Part shown: in pieces, positions 9,883 to 19,398 of the stretch
Numbering within the stretch: the stretch's first letter is position 1
Layout: every line of letters starts with the position of its first letter
Assembly (NCBI RefSeq): GCF_041021955.1
Contig: NZ_CP158375.1
Location: 620,001 to 684,000 of the forward strand
Direction of reading: 5' to 3'
DNA: 64,000 bases
DNA from: Caulobacter sp. 73W
Lineage (GTDB): Bacteria > Pseudomonadota > Alphaproteobacteria > Caulobacterales > Caulobacteraceae
Notes under the pieces: generated by a model
Seen by the model: only the letters and a program-made list of their open reading frames with translations
Database searches by the model: none
Told to the model about the DNA's origin: nothing
Position numbers and translations under genes: made by a program

Positions 9883-10850
9883 GCCGTCCCGTCCGCAAGG
9901 TGCTGGTGATCAAGCTGGGCGCCCTGGGCGACTTCGTCCTGGCCCTGGCCGCCGTGCGCAAGATCCGAGAGGCCCATCCGGAGGCTCAGGTCACCCTGCT
10001 GACCACCCCGCCCTTCGAGACCCTAGCCAAGATCAGCGGCTATTTCGATGCGGTGGAGACCGATGGCCGCCCGCAGGACGCCGCTGGGACCCGCGCCCTG
10101 CTGAAGCGCATCCGCGCCGCCCGCTACGACCGCGTCTACGATCTGCAGACCTCCGGCCGGTCCAGCCGCTACTTCTACGCCCTGCTGCCTTTCCCGCCGA
10201 AGTGGTCGGGCATCGCGCGGGGGTCGGCCTTCCGCCACAAGAACCCTGACCGCGACCACATGCATACGCTAGAGCGGCAGGCCGACCAGCTGAAGGCCGC
10301 CGGCATCTGGCCGGATGCGCCCACCGCCCCGGGCGAGGCGCCGCCGCCGGACCTGTCGTGGATGGGCGACACGCCGATCCGCATCCGCCCGTCGCGTCCG
10401 TTCGTCCTGCTGGTCCCCGGCGCCTCCGCCCACCGGCCGGAAAAGCGCTGGCCGGCCGAGCGCTTCAACGAGGTCGCCCGCTATCTCGACGAGGCCGGCT
10501 ATGACGTGGTGGTCATCGGCGGGGAGCAGGAAAACCCGCTGGCCCGCATCATCGCCAAGGGCGCCAAGGGCGTTCGCGACCTGACCGGCCGCACCGATTT
10601 CGCCCAGATCGCCGCCCTCGGATCGCAGGCGGCCCTGGCCATCGGCAACGACACCGGCCCGCTGCACCTGATCACCGCCGCCGGCGCCCCGACCATCGCC
10701 CTGTTCGCCAGCGCCTCGGACCCGGACCTGTGCGCGCCGCGCGGCCATGTCACCATCGTCCGCTCGGAGGACCTGAACGACCTGCCGGCCGAGACGGTCC
10801 TGACCGCCGCCCGCGCCATGCTCCCGCAAAGGCAAAAGGCCCCCGCCTGA
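9879..10850 (+). CDS. Glycosyltransferase family 9 (ADP-heptose:LPS heptosyltransferase-like)
   Basis: A 323-residue GT9 protein. It opens KVLVIKLGALGDFVLALAA, the heptosyltransferase N-terminus, and its C-terminal half has LVPGASAHRPEKRWP and the family motif GNDTGPLHLITAAGAPTIALF, which binds the ADP-sugar. The family adds heptose or related sugars to the lipopolysaccharide core in the cytoplasm. It is translationally coupled to the upstream GT4 gene. The exact acceptor cannot be read from sequence; Caulobacter-type cores differ from enterobacterial ones, so a waaC or waaF name is not justified. Confidence 0.9.
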   Translation: MSRPVRKVLVIKLGALGDFVLALAAVRKIREAHPEAQVTLLTTPPFETLAKISGYFDAVETDGRPQDAAGTRALLKRIRAARYDRVYDLQTSGRSSRYFYALLPFPPKWSGIARGSAFRHKNPDRDHMHTLERQADQLKAAGIWPDAPTAPGEAPPPDLSWMGDTPIRIRPSRPFVLLVPGASAHRPEKRWPAERFNEVARYLDEAGYDVVVIGGEQENPLARIIAKGAKGVRDLTGRTDFAQIAALGSQAALAIGNDTGPLHLITAAGAPTIALFASASDPDLCAPRGHVTIVRSEDLNDLPAETVLTAARAMLPQRQKAPA

Positions 10851-10862
10851 CAGCGAGGGCCT
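10834..10862 (-). terminator. Terminator-like hairpin of the BON-protein gene
   Basis: On the minus strand AGGCCC (10862-10857) pairs with GGGCCT (10842-10837) around an inner GCG/CGC stem. The structure is followed by TTTT at 10837-10834. It lies between the convergent GT9 and BON genes and overlaps the last codons of GT9. Confidence 0.55.
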
Positions 10863-10887
10863 CGACCATTGCGAAAATCGCGAGCGC

Positions 10888-11757
10888 TTAGGCCGGCGGG
10901 ATCGAGCTGATCGCGCTGGTCAGGGCGTCGTCGCTGCTGGCGTTGACCCGCAGATTGTTCTGCACGTTGGTCACGCCGCTGATCGACTCCGCCAGGTTCT
11001 CGGCCCGACGCTTGCCGTCACGGTCGCGCACGGTGCCCGTCAGGGTCACCTCGGCGTCGCTCACCGACACGTCGATGTTGGACGCGTCCAGCCAGGCGTC
11101 GTCCGTCAGGCGGTCGTTGACGTCCTCACGGATGCGGTCGTCCGAGCGGCGATAGCCCTTCGGACCGCGGCCGCGATGCTCGCCGCGGGCCAGTTCCCGG
11201 GCGCGGACGCGGGCCTCGGCCTCGTCGTCGCCGAAGAAGGCCGAGATGCGGTCGCCGGCCCGTTCGGCCCAGCTGCGCTCCTCGCCCGAGCGCCAGTCGC
11301 GGCCGCGTGAGCGGTTGGAGTTTGCATAGGTCCCGCCGCCGTAGCCGTACTCGTCCGCGCCATAGCCATAGGCCGAATAGCTGCGGCCCTCGTGGCGGTC
11401 ACGGTCGTAGTCGCCGTAGCGCGCCTGGTTGTCGAGGCCGGGGTCATACCCGCCGCCGACGCCGTTGGGGTTGTAGCTCTGGTCGCCATAGCCGCGTCCG
11501 TAGGAACGCTCGCCATACCCGGACTGGCTGTAGCTGGTCGGCGCGCCGTAGCCGCGGGCTCCGCGCTCGCCATACTCGCGGCGATAGGCGCCTCGGCCGC
11601 CGTAGCGGCGCTCGCGGTCGCGATCCTGGTCGCTGGAATAGCGCCCGAATTCACGGTCGGCGCCATAGCCGCCCCGACCTTCCTCGCGGCCTTCCCACCA
11701 GCTGCGGTCGTCGCGCCAATCGCGGTCGCGGTCACTCCACCTGTTGTCATCGGCCAT
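10888..11757 (-). CDS. BON domain protein with long R/G/Y/D-rich N-terminal region
   Basis: A 289-residue protein of two unlike parts. Residues 1-160 are low complexity, rich in Arg, Gly, Tyr, Asp and Ser (repeated YGRGYGD, RYGD, YGYG), and probably disordered. Residues 165-190 hold the RAGDRISAFFGDDEAEARVR segment typical of this group. Residues 205-275 form a BON domain (DDRIREDVNDRLTDDAWLDAS through VSGVTNVQNNLRV-like pattern), a phospholipid-binding or envelope-associated module. There is no signal peptide. A strong AAGGAG precedes the ATG at 11757. Related proteins are often stress-induced; that role is inference here. Confidence 0.8.
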   Translation of the reverse strand: MADDNRWSDRDRDWRDDRSWWEGREEGRGGYGADREFGRYSSDQDRDRERRYGGRGAYRREYGERGARGYGAPTSYSQSGYGERSYGRGYGDQSYNPNGVGGGYDPGLDNQARYGDYDRDRHEGRSYSAYGYGADEYGYGGGTYANSNRSRGRDWRSGEERSWAERAGDRISAFFGDDEAEARVRARELARGEHRGRGPKGYRRSDDRIREDVNDRLTDDAWLDASNIDVSVSDAEVTLTGTVRDRDGKRRAENLAESISGVTNVQNNLRVNASSDDALTSAISSIPPA

Positions 11758-11975
11758 GGTCGTTTCTCCTTTGTGGCGTTGGGACTCATGCGGCGCGGGG
11801 GATCAATCGCCCGTCCCTGCGCATTAAACCCGCCGATGGACGGCCAAGTTTCTTCACGCCTTGTCTCTATTTCGAGCCTTGAAAGGGCGGCGCAGCTTGA
11901 AGAAAGGCGGTCCTTTCGTCATATATCGAGCCAACGTGGCGCACATGTGCGCCGCGCGATTGCTGTAACAGGTCC

Positions 11976-11990
11976 GGAGCACCGCCTATT
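11976..11990 (+). promoter_or_regulatory. infC ribosome-binding site and AUU start codon
   Basis: GGAG at 11976-11979 lies eight bases before ATT at 11988-11990, ideal for initiation there, but twenty bases before the first ATG at 12000. AUU initiation of infC is the classical basis of IF-3 autoregulation in Escherichia coli, because IF-3 rejects non-canonical starts. Confidence 0.75.
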
Positions 11991-12521
11991 CGCCGTCCGA
12001 TGCAAGCGCCCCCCGTCAAGGACGGGCCGCGCACCAATGATGAGATCCGCGTCCCGCGCGTCCTGCTGATCGACCAGAACGGCGAGAAGCAGGGGGTCAT
12101 GCCGACGTCCGCCGCCTTGGAGGCTGCGGAAGAGGTGGGTCTCGACCTGGTTGAAATCGTTCCGAACGCTGATCCGCCGGTCTGCAAGATCCTGGACTAC
12201 GGCAAGTACAAGTTCCAGGAGCAGAAGAAGAAGAACGAAGCGCGCAAGCGCCAGAAGGTCGTCGAGATCAAGGAGATCAAGCTGCGACCGAACATCGACA
12301 CTCACGACTACGACGTGAAGGCCAAGTCGATGCACCGCTTCTTCGAGGAAGGCGACAAGGTGAAGGTCACCCTGCGCTTCCGTGGTCGTGAAATGGCTCA
12401 CCCCGAGCTGGGCATGAAGCTGCTCCAGAAGGTCAAGGCCGACTTCGACGAAGTCGCCAAGGTCGAGTACGAGCCGCGCATGGAAGGCCGTCAGATGATC
12501 ATGATCCTGGCCCCGCGCTAG
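11988..12521 (+). CDS. infC: Translation initiation factor IF-3
   Basis: Binds the 30S subunit, blocks premature 50S joining and proofreads the start codon. From AUU at 11988 the protein is 177 residues and begins (M)[20 protein letters not shown]; from the ATG at 12000 it would be 173. I prefer AUU because RRP is a common alphaproteobacterial IF-3 beginning and the Shine-Dalgarno spacing fits only that codon. The N-domain has [15 protein letters not shown], the linker is the basic [19 protein letters not shown], and the C-domain has [19 protein letters not shown] and [16 protein letters not shown] strong terminator follows, so infC is a single-gene unit here, separated from rpmI-rplT. Confidence 0.97.
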   Translation: MRRPMQAPPVKDGPRTNDEIRVPRVLLIDQNGEKQGVMPTSAALEAAEEVGLDLVEIVPNADPPVCKILDYGKYKFQEQKKKNEARKRQKVVEIKEIKLRPNIDTHDYDVKAKSMHRFFEEGDKVKVTLRFRGREMAHPELGMKLLQKVKADFDEVAKVEYEPRMEGRQMIMILAPR

Positions 12522-12548
12522 GACATCGAAATTCCTTGCGGAATAAGG

Positions 12549-12577
12549 CGCTCCGGCAGCAATGCCGGAGCGTTTTT
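12549..12577 (+). terminator. Rho-independent terminator of infC
   Basis: CGCTCCGGCA pairs perfectly with TGCCGGAGCG (10 bp) around a GCAA tetraloop. TTTTT follows directly. It ends the infC transcript 27 bases after its stop codon. Confidence 0.93.
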
Positions 12578-12644
12578 CGTTTGCGCTCCAGCTCGGCGAA
12601 CCCTACTCAGAATGCTTCCGGGGGTTGTGTTTGGGTAGGCATGC

Positions 12645-14597
12645 ATGAAGCGTCTATTTCTGGCTGGCCTGATCGCCTGCCTGTCCGTCGCGGCGTCCGC
12701 CCGCGCCGCGCCGCTTGAGGCCTATGGCCGCCTGCCCCAAGTCGAGGGTGTCCGCATTTCGCCGGACGGGAAGCACATAGCGGTCATCGCCACCGCTAAC
12801 GGCGAGGCCCGCAGCGTGCTTGTTCGGAGGGTGGACGACGGCCAGCTCGCCTACGGCATCATGGCGGGCGACACGAAGCTTCGCGATCTGGCCTGGGCCG
12901 GACCCGAGCATATCGTCATCACGACGTCCCGCACGGCCAGCGCCATTGGGGTGGTCGGCCCCAAGCAAGAATATTTCATGGCCTTGCTGGTGAACATCAC
13001 CACCAAGAAGTCCAAGGCCCTGCTCAGCGATCAACCCCGCGCCATGAACGTGATCATCGGCGATCCCGAGGTTCGCACGGTCAACGGCAAGCTGTCGGTA
13101 TTCGTGCGCGGGATCACCTTCCCTGCGGGCAAGGGGGTGTTGACCCTCTTCCGTCACGACGTGAAGTCAGGCCGGACGGTGCTCGTGGAGACCGGCAACG
13201 AAGACCTCCGAGACATCGGGATCGGCGCCGACGGCCGCCTCGTCGCCCGGACCACCTATGACGAACGCACGGCGCGTTGGACCCTCCGCCTGGCCGAGGA
13301 AGGCGGCTGGAAGGTGGTGGCCACCGAGACCCTCCCCTTCGGCCCGGCGCGGTTGCGAGGCTTGGGCCGAACGCCCAACTCCGTCGTCGTCATGGCGCCG
13401 GGGGAAGATGAAGGGCCGCAAGACGATGGCGATCCGACCTCGAACGAACCCCGGCTGCGCGAATACCGTCTCGACGGCTTCACTGACTTCGACGAGCGCT
13501 TCGCCCAGACGCTTCACGATCCAGCTCTGAACACCCTGATTGGCGGGCTACGGCGAACCGGCGACGAAGCCAGCTATGTTTTCTTCGACAGCAAGGCCGA
13601 CGCCACTTGGCGGGCCATCACCAAGGCGTACCCCGGCCAGCGTGTGGAACTGGCCTCGTGGTCCGATGATCGACGCAAGATCGTCGTCAAGATCGACGAC
13701 CCCGCCAACGGTCCCGGCTACGCCCTGGTCGATCTGAACGCCAAAAAGGCCGACTGGCTTACCGACAGCTACGCCGGCCTGCGCGAAGCCGACATCTCTC
13801 CCGTCCGCGCCATCCGCTACAAGGCGGCGGACGGTCTGGAGATCAGCGGTTACCTGACCCTTCCCAGGGGCAAGCCGGAAAAGGGCCTGCCCCTGATCGT
13901 CCTCCCCCATGGCGGCCCGGCGGCCCGCGACTATCCGGGCTTCGACTGGTGGGCCCAGGCGCTGGCCTCGCGCGGCTACGCGGTGTTGCAACCAAACTTC
14001 CGGGGCTCGGACGGGCTGGGAATCCAGCTGTTCCGGGCGGGCTATGGTCAATGGGGCCGCAAGATGCAGACGGACCTTTCGGACGGCGTCGCCGACCTCG
14101 TCCGTCAGGGGATCGCCGATCCCAAACGAGTTTGCATCGTGGGCGGCAGCTATGGCGGCTATGCGGCCCTGGCCGGGGTGACCGTCCATAACGGCCTCTA
14201 TCGCTGTGCGGTGTCATTTGCCGGAGTCGCGGATCTGCGCCGGATGCTGGAATGGTCGCGCAATCGCACCGGCGGCGCGCGCCGACAGGCTAGTCAGCGA
14301 TACTGGAATGAGTTCATGGGGATCGGCGGCGCCCGCGACCCAGACCTCCTCGCGATCTCGCCCGCCCAACTGGCTGCCAAGGCCGACGCCCCGGTCCTGC
14401 TCATCCATGGCAAGGACGACACCGTCGTGCCTTTTGAACAGACCCGCCTCATGGCCGAGGCGCTCAACAAGGCCGGAAAGCGGTACGAGGTCGTCACGCT
14501 TAACGGCGAGGACCACTGGCTCTCGCGCGGCGACACCCGGCTGCAGATGCTGCAGGCCACCGTCGCCTTCCTCGAGCGGGAGAACCCGCCCCGATAA
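12645..14597 (+). CDS. S9 family peptidase (prolyl-oligopeptidase type), copy 1
   Basis: A 650-residue exported serine peptidase. The signal peptide is MKRLFLAGLIACLSVAASARA. The beta-propeller part spans about 25-390 and starts with EAYGRLPQVEGVRISPDGK. The alpha/beta-hydrolase domain then shows LPLIVLPHGGPAARD (oxyanion region), nucleophile GGSYGGYA with Ser502, Asp in HGKDDTVVPFEQT near 590 and His in NGEDHWLSRGDT near 622. The family cleaves short peptides (acylaminoacyl or dipeptidyl peptidases). A paralogue follows 46 bp downstream with the same layout, so this is a tandem duplication. No own terminator is seen between them, hence probable cotranscription. Confidence 0.93.
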   Translation: MKRLFLAGLIACLSVAASARAAPLEAYGRLPQVEGVRISPDGKHIAVIATANGEARSVLVRRVDDGQLAYGIMAGDTKLRDLAWAGPEHIVITTSRTASAIGVVGPKQEYFMALLVNITTKKSKALLSDQPRAMNVIIGDPEVRTVNGKLSVFVRGITFPAGKGVLTLFRHDVKSGRTVLVETGNEDLRDIGIGADGRLVARTTYDERTARWTLRLAEEGGWKVVATETLPFGPARLRGLGRTPNSVVVMAPGEDEGPQDDGDPTSNEPRLREYRLDGFTDFDERFAQTLHDPALNTLIGGLRRTGDEASYVFFDSKADATWRAITKAYPGQRVELASWSDDRRKIVVKIDDPANGPGYALVDLNAKKADWLTDSYAGLREADISPVRAIRYKAADGLEISGYLTLPRGKPEKGLPLIVLPHGGPAARDYPGFDWWAQALASRGYAVLQPNFRGSDGLGIQLFRAGYGQWGRKMQTDLSDGVADLVRQGIADPKRVCIVGGSYGGYAALAGVTVHNGLYRCAVSFAGVADLRRMLEWSRNRTGGARRQASQRYWNEFMGIGGARDPDLLAISPAQLAAKADAPVLLIHGKDDTVVPFEQTRLMAEALNKAGKRYEVVTLNGEDHWLSRGDTRLQMLQATVAFLERENPPR

Positions 14598-14643
14598 CGG
14601 GCGCCGACACGGCTTTCACCTCACCACATCCTCCGGGACAACG

Positions 14644-16563
14644 ATGAAACGCATCCTCTACGCCGCCGCCGCGGCCATCCTGTCGCTCGCCGGTCCGGTC
14701 GTCGCCGCGCCGCTGGAAGCCTACGGCCGCCTTCCGAAGATCGAGGACGTCAACATCTCGCCTGACGGCAAGCGCTACGCCGTCTCCGGCACCAACGGCG
14801 AACAGCGCCTGCTGATCGTGCGCAGAGTCGAGGACGACAAATTGGTCATCGCCATCGGGGCGGGCTCGCAGAAGATCCGCGACGTCCGCTGGGCGGGCTC
14901 GGACCACCTGATCGTCACCACCTCGCAGACGACCTCGGTCATGGATGTGGTTGGCGATCGGCGCGAGTGGATGACGTCCCTGGTGCTGAACGTTGCCAAA
15001 AGCCGCGCAGGTCCGCTTCTCGCCAAGAAGGAGCGGTCGATGAATGTGGTGATGAGGCTTCCGGAGGTGCGGTTCATCAAGAACCGCCCCTTCGTCTACG
15101 CCGAAGGCATTCACTTCCTCGACGATGCGGGCGTCCTCAGCGTCTTCCGGCATGACCTGGCCAACGGCAAGGTCGACCTTCTCCAGGCCGCAGACCGCAA
15201 CATCGATGACTGGGAGATCTCCCCGACCGGCGTGCCGTTCGCCAAGTCCCTTTATGAGCAGCAGTCGGGCCAATGGAGCCTGCGGCTGCTCGGCCCCGAA
15301 GGGTGGACGCCCGTCGAAACCTCGATCAGCCCCTATGGCTCGCCTGGCATCGCGGGCCTCGGCCGCCAGGGCGCATCCGTCGTCACCTGGGCGCCCACGA
15401 ACGAGAACGGCGATGTGGTCTTGCGGGAGTACAGCCTCAGCGGCTCGATCGACCTGCCGCAATCGTTCGACAAACTGTTCTTTGATCCGGGCACCAGCGC
15501 CCTGATCGGCGGCTACGAGCTGGTCGGCGAGGTCGGCCGCCACACCTTCTTCAACCCCGCCGACACCGCCGCCTGGAACGCCGTCAGCGACATCTACAAG
15601 GGCCGCGCCGCGCAGCTGGTCTCCTGGTCCGCCAACCGCCGCCAGGTCATCGTCCTGGTCGAAGACCCGGCCGCCGGCCCCACTTATGCGGTGGTGGACC
15701 TGGACGCCGGCTCCAACCGGCTCATCGGCGCCGTCTATCCGGAACTGACGCCTGAGGACGTCTCCGAGGTGAGGCACATCGCCTACAAGGCCGCCGATGG
15801 TCTGGAGCTGACGGGCTACCTCACCCTGCCCCGCGGAAAGGACCCGAAGAACCTGCCGCTGATCGTGCTGCCTCACGGCGGACCGGCGGTTCGCGACACG
15901 CCGGGCTTTGACTGGTGGAGCCAGGCGCTGGCGGCGCGCGGCTACGCCGTGCTGCAGCCGAACTTCCGCGGCTCGGACGGCTTTGGACGCAAGTTTCTCG
16001 AAGCCGGCTTCGGCGAGTGGGGCCGCAAGATGCAGACCGACCTGTCGGACGGCGTGCGGGACTTGGCCGGCAAGGGGCTGATCGATCCCAAGCGCGTCTG
16101 CATCGTGGGCGCCAGCTATGGCGGTTACGCGGCCCTGGCCGGAACCACGCTCGAAAAAGGCGTCTATCGCTGCGCCGTCTCGGTGGCGGGGGTGTCGGAT
16201 CTCAAGCAGATGGTCACCCAGACGCCCCGGACCTATGGAAGCTCCACCCGCAACGCCCGCACGCGCTACTGGCTGCGCTTCTGGGGCGTCGATGATCGCC
16301 GCAGCCCCGACCTCGCCGCGATCTCCCCCGCCCTGCAGGCCGCGAAGGCCGACGCGCCGATCCTGTTGATCCACGGCAAGGACGACACAGTCGTTCCCTA
16401 CGAACAAACCCGTCTGATGGCCGACGCCCTGACCAAGGCCGGCAAGAAGGTGGAGGTCGTCACCCTGAACGGCGAGGATCACTGGCTGTCGCGCGGTGAT
16501 ACGCGGCTGCTGATGCTTCAGGCGGCCACCGCCTTCCTGGAGCGCGAAAACCCGCCGAAGTAA
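14644..16563 (+). CDS. S9 family peptidase (prolyl-oligopeptidase type), copy 2
   Basis: A 639-residue paralogue of the preceding gene. The signal peptide begins MKRILYAAAAAILSLAGPVVA and the mature protein starts with the same PLEAYGRLP motif. Catalytic residues are Ser491 in GASYGGYA, Asp in HGKDDTVVPYEQT and His in NGEDHWLSRGDT. The ATG at 14644 is preceded by a CCGGGA-like ribosome site; the frame is open further up inside copy 1 but the signal peptide fixes the start. The catalytic domains are much more alike than the propellers, suggesting diverged peptide selection after duplication. Confidence 0.93.
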   Translation: MKRILYAAAAAILSLAGPVVAAPLEAYGRLPKIEDVNISPDGKRYAVSGTNGEQRLLIVRRVEDDKLVIAIGAGSQKIRDVRWAGSDHLIVTTSQTTSVMDVVGDRREWMTSLVLNVAKSRAGPLLAKKERSMNVVMRLPEVRFIKNRPFVYAEGIHFLDDAGVLSVFRHDLANGKVDLLQAADRNIDDWEISPTGVPFAKSLYEQQSGQWSLRLLGPEGWTPVETSISPYGSPGIAGLGRQGASVVTWAPTNENGDVVLREYSLSGSIDLPQSFDKLFFDPGTSALIGGYELVGEVGRHTFFNPADTAAWNAVSDIYKGRAAQLVSWSANRRQVIVLVEDPAAGPTYAVVDLDAGSNRLIGAVYPELTPEDVSEVRHIAYKAADGLELTGYLTLPRGKDPKNLPLIVLPHGGPAVRDTPGFDWWSQALAARGYAVLQPNFRGSDGFGRKFLEAGFGEWGRKMQTDLSDGVRDLAGKGLIDPKRVCIVGASYGGYAALAGTTLEKGVYRCAVSVAGVSDLKQMVTQTPRTYGSSTRNARTRYWLRFWGVDDRRSPDLAAISPALQAAKADAPILLIHGKDDTVVPYEQTRLMADALTKAGKKVEVVTLNGEDHWLSRGDTRLLMLQAATAFLERENPPK

Positions 16564-16643
16564 GGGACTTCTGGACGACAGGCGGGTTCCGTGACCTCAT
16601 CGCCGGAGCCTGCGGCTCCTCGGACCACCTGCCGAGAATTCGC

Positions 16644-16677
16644 TTGCGTCCGATATATGTAAGTCGTTACATATATC
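16644..16677 (+). promoter_or_regulatory. Promoter with 26-bp palindromic operator of the MarR gene
   Basis: TTGCGT (16644-16649) and TTACAT (16667-16672) form a -35/-10 pair at 17-bp spacing. The -10 lies within a perfect inverted repeat: GATATATGTAA (16652-16662), spacer GTCG, TTACATATATC (16667-16677). The regulator's ATG is at 16679, so transcription would begin at the start codon (leaderless) and the bound regulator would occlude its own promoter. Confidence 0.8.
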
Positions 16678-16678
16678 C

Positions 16679-17163
16679 ATGGACTACGTAGCGAAAAAGG
16701 GAGCGTCGGCCTTCGGTTCGCGTCTCCGCCGCCTCATCGACCGCCTCGACCGCGAGGTTCAGGACATCTATCGCGGGGCGGAGGTCGCCTTCGAGCCCCG
16801 CTGGTTCTCCGCCTTCATCGCCATCCGCGACGCCGGCTCCCTGACCGTGGGCGAGATCGCCGAGCGGACGGGCGTCACTCACGCCGCCGTCAGCCAGGTG
16901 CGCTCCGCCATGGAGCAGGCCGGCCTGGTGCAGTCGGAATCCGACCCCAGCGACGGCCGGGTCAAGCGCCTCAGCCTCACCGAGAAGGGCCAGGAAGAAG
17001 CCCGGCGGCTGGAGCCCCTGTGGGCCGCCATCGCCGCCGCCACCAACCAGTTCCTGGGCGAAGGCGCCCCACAGATGATGGCTCAGCTCGACGGCCTGGA
17101 CGCCGCCCTCGCCCGCCAGGGGCTGAAGGACCGCGTGGCCGAACTGATGAAGGCCGATAGCAA

Positions 17164-17167
<4 letters not shown>
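16679..17167 (+). CDS. MarR family transcriptional regulator
   Basis: A 162-residue winged-helix dimeric regulator. The helix-turn-helix is around LTVGEIAERTGVTHAAVSQVRSAME (about 55-80), followed by the wing SDPSDGRVKRLSLTEKGQEEA, the standard MarR signature. The flanking helices LRRLIDRLDREVQDIYRGAE and a C-terminal helix pair form the dimer domain. A long AT-rich palindrome ends two bases before its ATG. The S41 peptidase gene overlaps its 3' end by GTGA, so the regulator probably controls itself and that peptidase. The ligand is unknown. Confidence 0.88.
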
Positions 17168-18480
<1,313 letters not shown>

Positions 18481-18574
18481 ACCGCTTGCCACCGGGCGGC
18501 TTTTGCCCTAGAGACACCGCCTTTCCGGAACCGCCTGGCCATTTTGGCATGCCATGGCGGCTCGTCTTGCTTTT

Positions 18575-18603
18575 AGAGGACGGCGCTTCGGCGTCGACGC
18601 AAA
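18575..18603 (+). promoter_or_regulatory. rpmI translation-initiation region with UUCG hairpin between SD and start
   Basis: AGAGGA (18575-18580) is the only good Shine-Dalgarno sequence but lies 23 bases before the ATG. Directly after it CGGCGC (18581-18586) pairs with GCGTCG (18591-18596) around a UUCG tetraloop, one G-U pair included. Folding removes 16 bases and leaves a 7-base spacer. Confidence 0.55.
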
Positions 18604-18804
18604 ATGCCTAAGTTGAAGACCAAGTCGGGCGCTAAGAAGCGCTTCAAACTGACGGCCACGGGCAAGCTCAAGGCGGGTGTCGCCGGCAAGCGCCACCGTC
18701 TGATCAGCCACAACGGCAAGTACATCCGCCAGCAGCGCGGCACGAAGGTCATGAGCGAAGCGGACGCCCGCATCATCAAGACCTACCTGCCCTACGGCCT
18801 GTAA
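18604..18804 (+). CDS. rpmI: 50S ribosomal protein L35
   Basis: 66 residues, the standard length. It begins [21 protein letters not shown] and continues with [23 protein letters not shown], the basic rRNA-binding surface of L35. It is followed 15 bases later by rplT, the conserved rpmI-rplT order. The upstream neighbour is an S41 peptidase gene rather than infC, so it must have its own promoter or read-through from the peptidase operon. Confidence 0.98.
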   Translation: MPKLKTKSGAKKRFKLTATGKLKAGVAGKRHRLISHNGKYIRQQRGTKVMSEADARIIKTYLPYGL

Positions 18805-18819
18805 GAGGAGCGCTGAACA

Positions 18820-19176
18820 ATGGCTCGCGTTAAACGGGGCGTCGTCGCCCACGCAAAGCACAAGAAGGTTCTGGAGCAGGCCAAGGGTTTCTATGGCCGC
18901 CGCAAGAACACCATCCGCACGGCCAAGGCCGCGGTGGACAAGGCCGGCCAGTACGCCTACCGCGACCGCAAGGTCCGCAAGCGTAACTTCCGCTCGCTCT
19001 GGATCCAGCGCATCAACGCCGCCGCGCGTCTGGAAGGCTTCACCTACTCGCAGTTCATCCACGGCCTGGACAAGTCCGGCGTCGAGATCGACCGCAAGGT
19101 CCTGGCCGACATCGCCGGTCAAGACCCCGCTGCGTTTAAGGCCATCGCCGACAAGGTTCGCGCCGCGCTGGCTTAA
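18820..19176 (+). CDS. rplT: 50S ribosomal protein L20
   Basis: 118 residues, normal for L20, with [35 protein letters not shown] N-terminal helix (first part of the long RNA-binding extension) and a globular C-terminal domain with [23 protein letters not shown]20 is needed early in 50S assembly and in several bacteria represses its own operon by binding the rpmI leader. An AGAGGAGCG ribosome site lies before the ATG. A terminator follows at 19208. Confidence 0.98.
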   Translation: MARVKRGVVAHAKHKKVLEQAKGFYGRRKNTIRTAKAAVDKAGQYAYRDRKVRKRNFRSLWIQRINAAARLEGFTYSQFIHGLDKSGVEIDRKVLADIAGQDPAAFKAIADKVRAALA

Positions 19177-19207
19177 GGTCTTGGGGCTGTAGTCCCTTGA
19201 GTTTGAA

Positions 19208-19237
19208 AGCCCTCCGGTGCGAGCCGGGGGGCTTTTT
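19208..19237 (+). terminator. Rho-independent terminator of rpmI-rplT
   Basis: AGCCCTCCGG pairs with CCGGGGGGCT (one T-G pair) around TGCGAG. A TTTTT run follows. It separates rpmI-rplT from pheS. Confidence 0.88.
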
Positions 19238-19246
19238 GCTGTCCAA

Positions 19247-19350
19247 TGCGTCCTTCGAGACGCCGCTGCGCGGCTCCTCAGGATGACGAGTTCAGCAAAC
19301 CACGCACGTCATCCTGAGGAGCGGCTGCAAGCCGCGTCTCGAAGGACGCA
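19247..19350. repeat. Family A dispersed repeat, paired inverted copy
   Basis: TGCGTCCTTCGAGACG and CTCCTCAGGATGACG form the left arm, with CGTCATCCTGAGGAG and CGTCTCGAAGGACGCA on the right. It lies directly after the rplT terminator and before pheS. Arm ends are nearly perfectly complementary, while the inner stem (CCGCTGCGCGG / CGGCTGCAAGCCG) differs from other copies but remains base-paired. Confidence 0.87.
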
Positions 19351-19398
19351 CTGAGCAGGTTCCGCCCCGTCTCCGAATACTCTAGATCACAGACCGCC

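Noticed and set aside
14500..16482. A 660-codon minus-strand frame across the second S9 peptidase
   Set aside because: Antisense to a gene with intact catalytic motifs; composition is typical of opposite-strand frames in GC-rich DNA.
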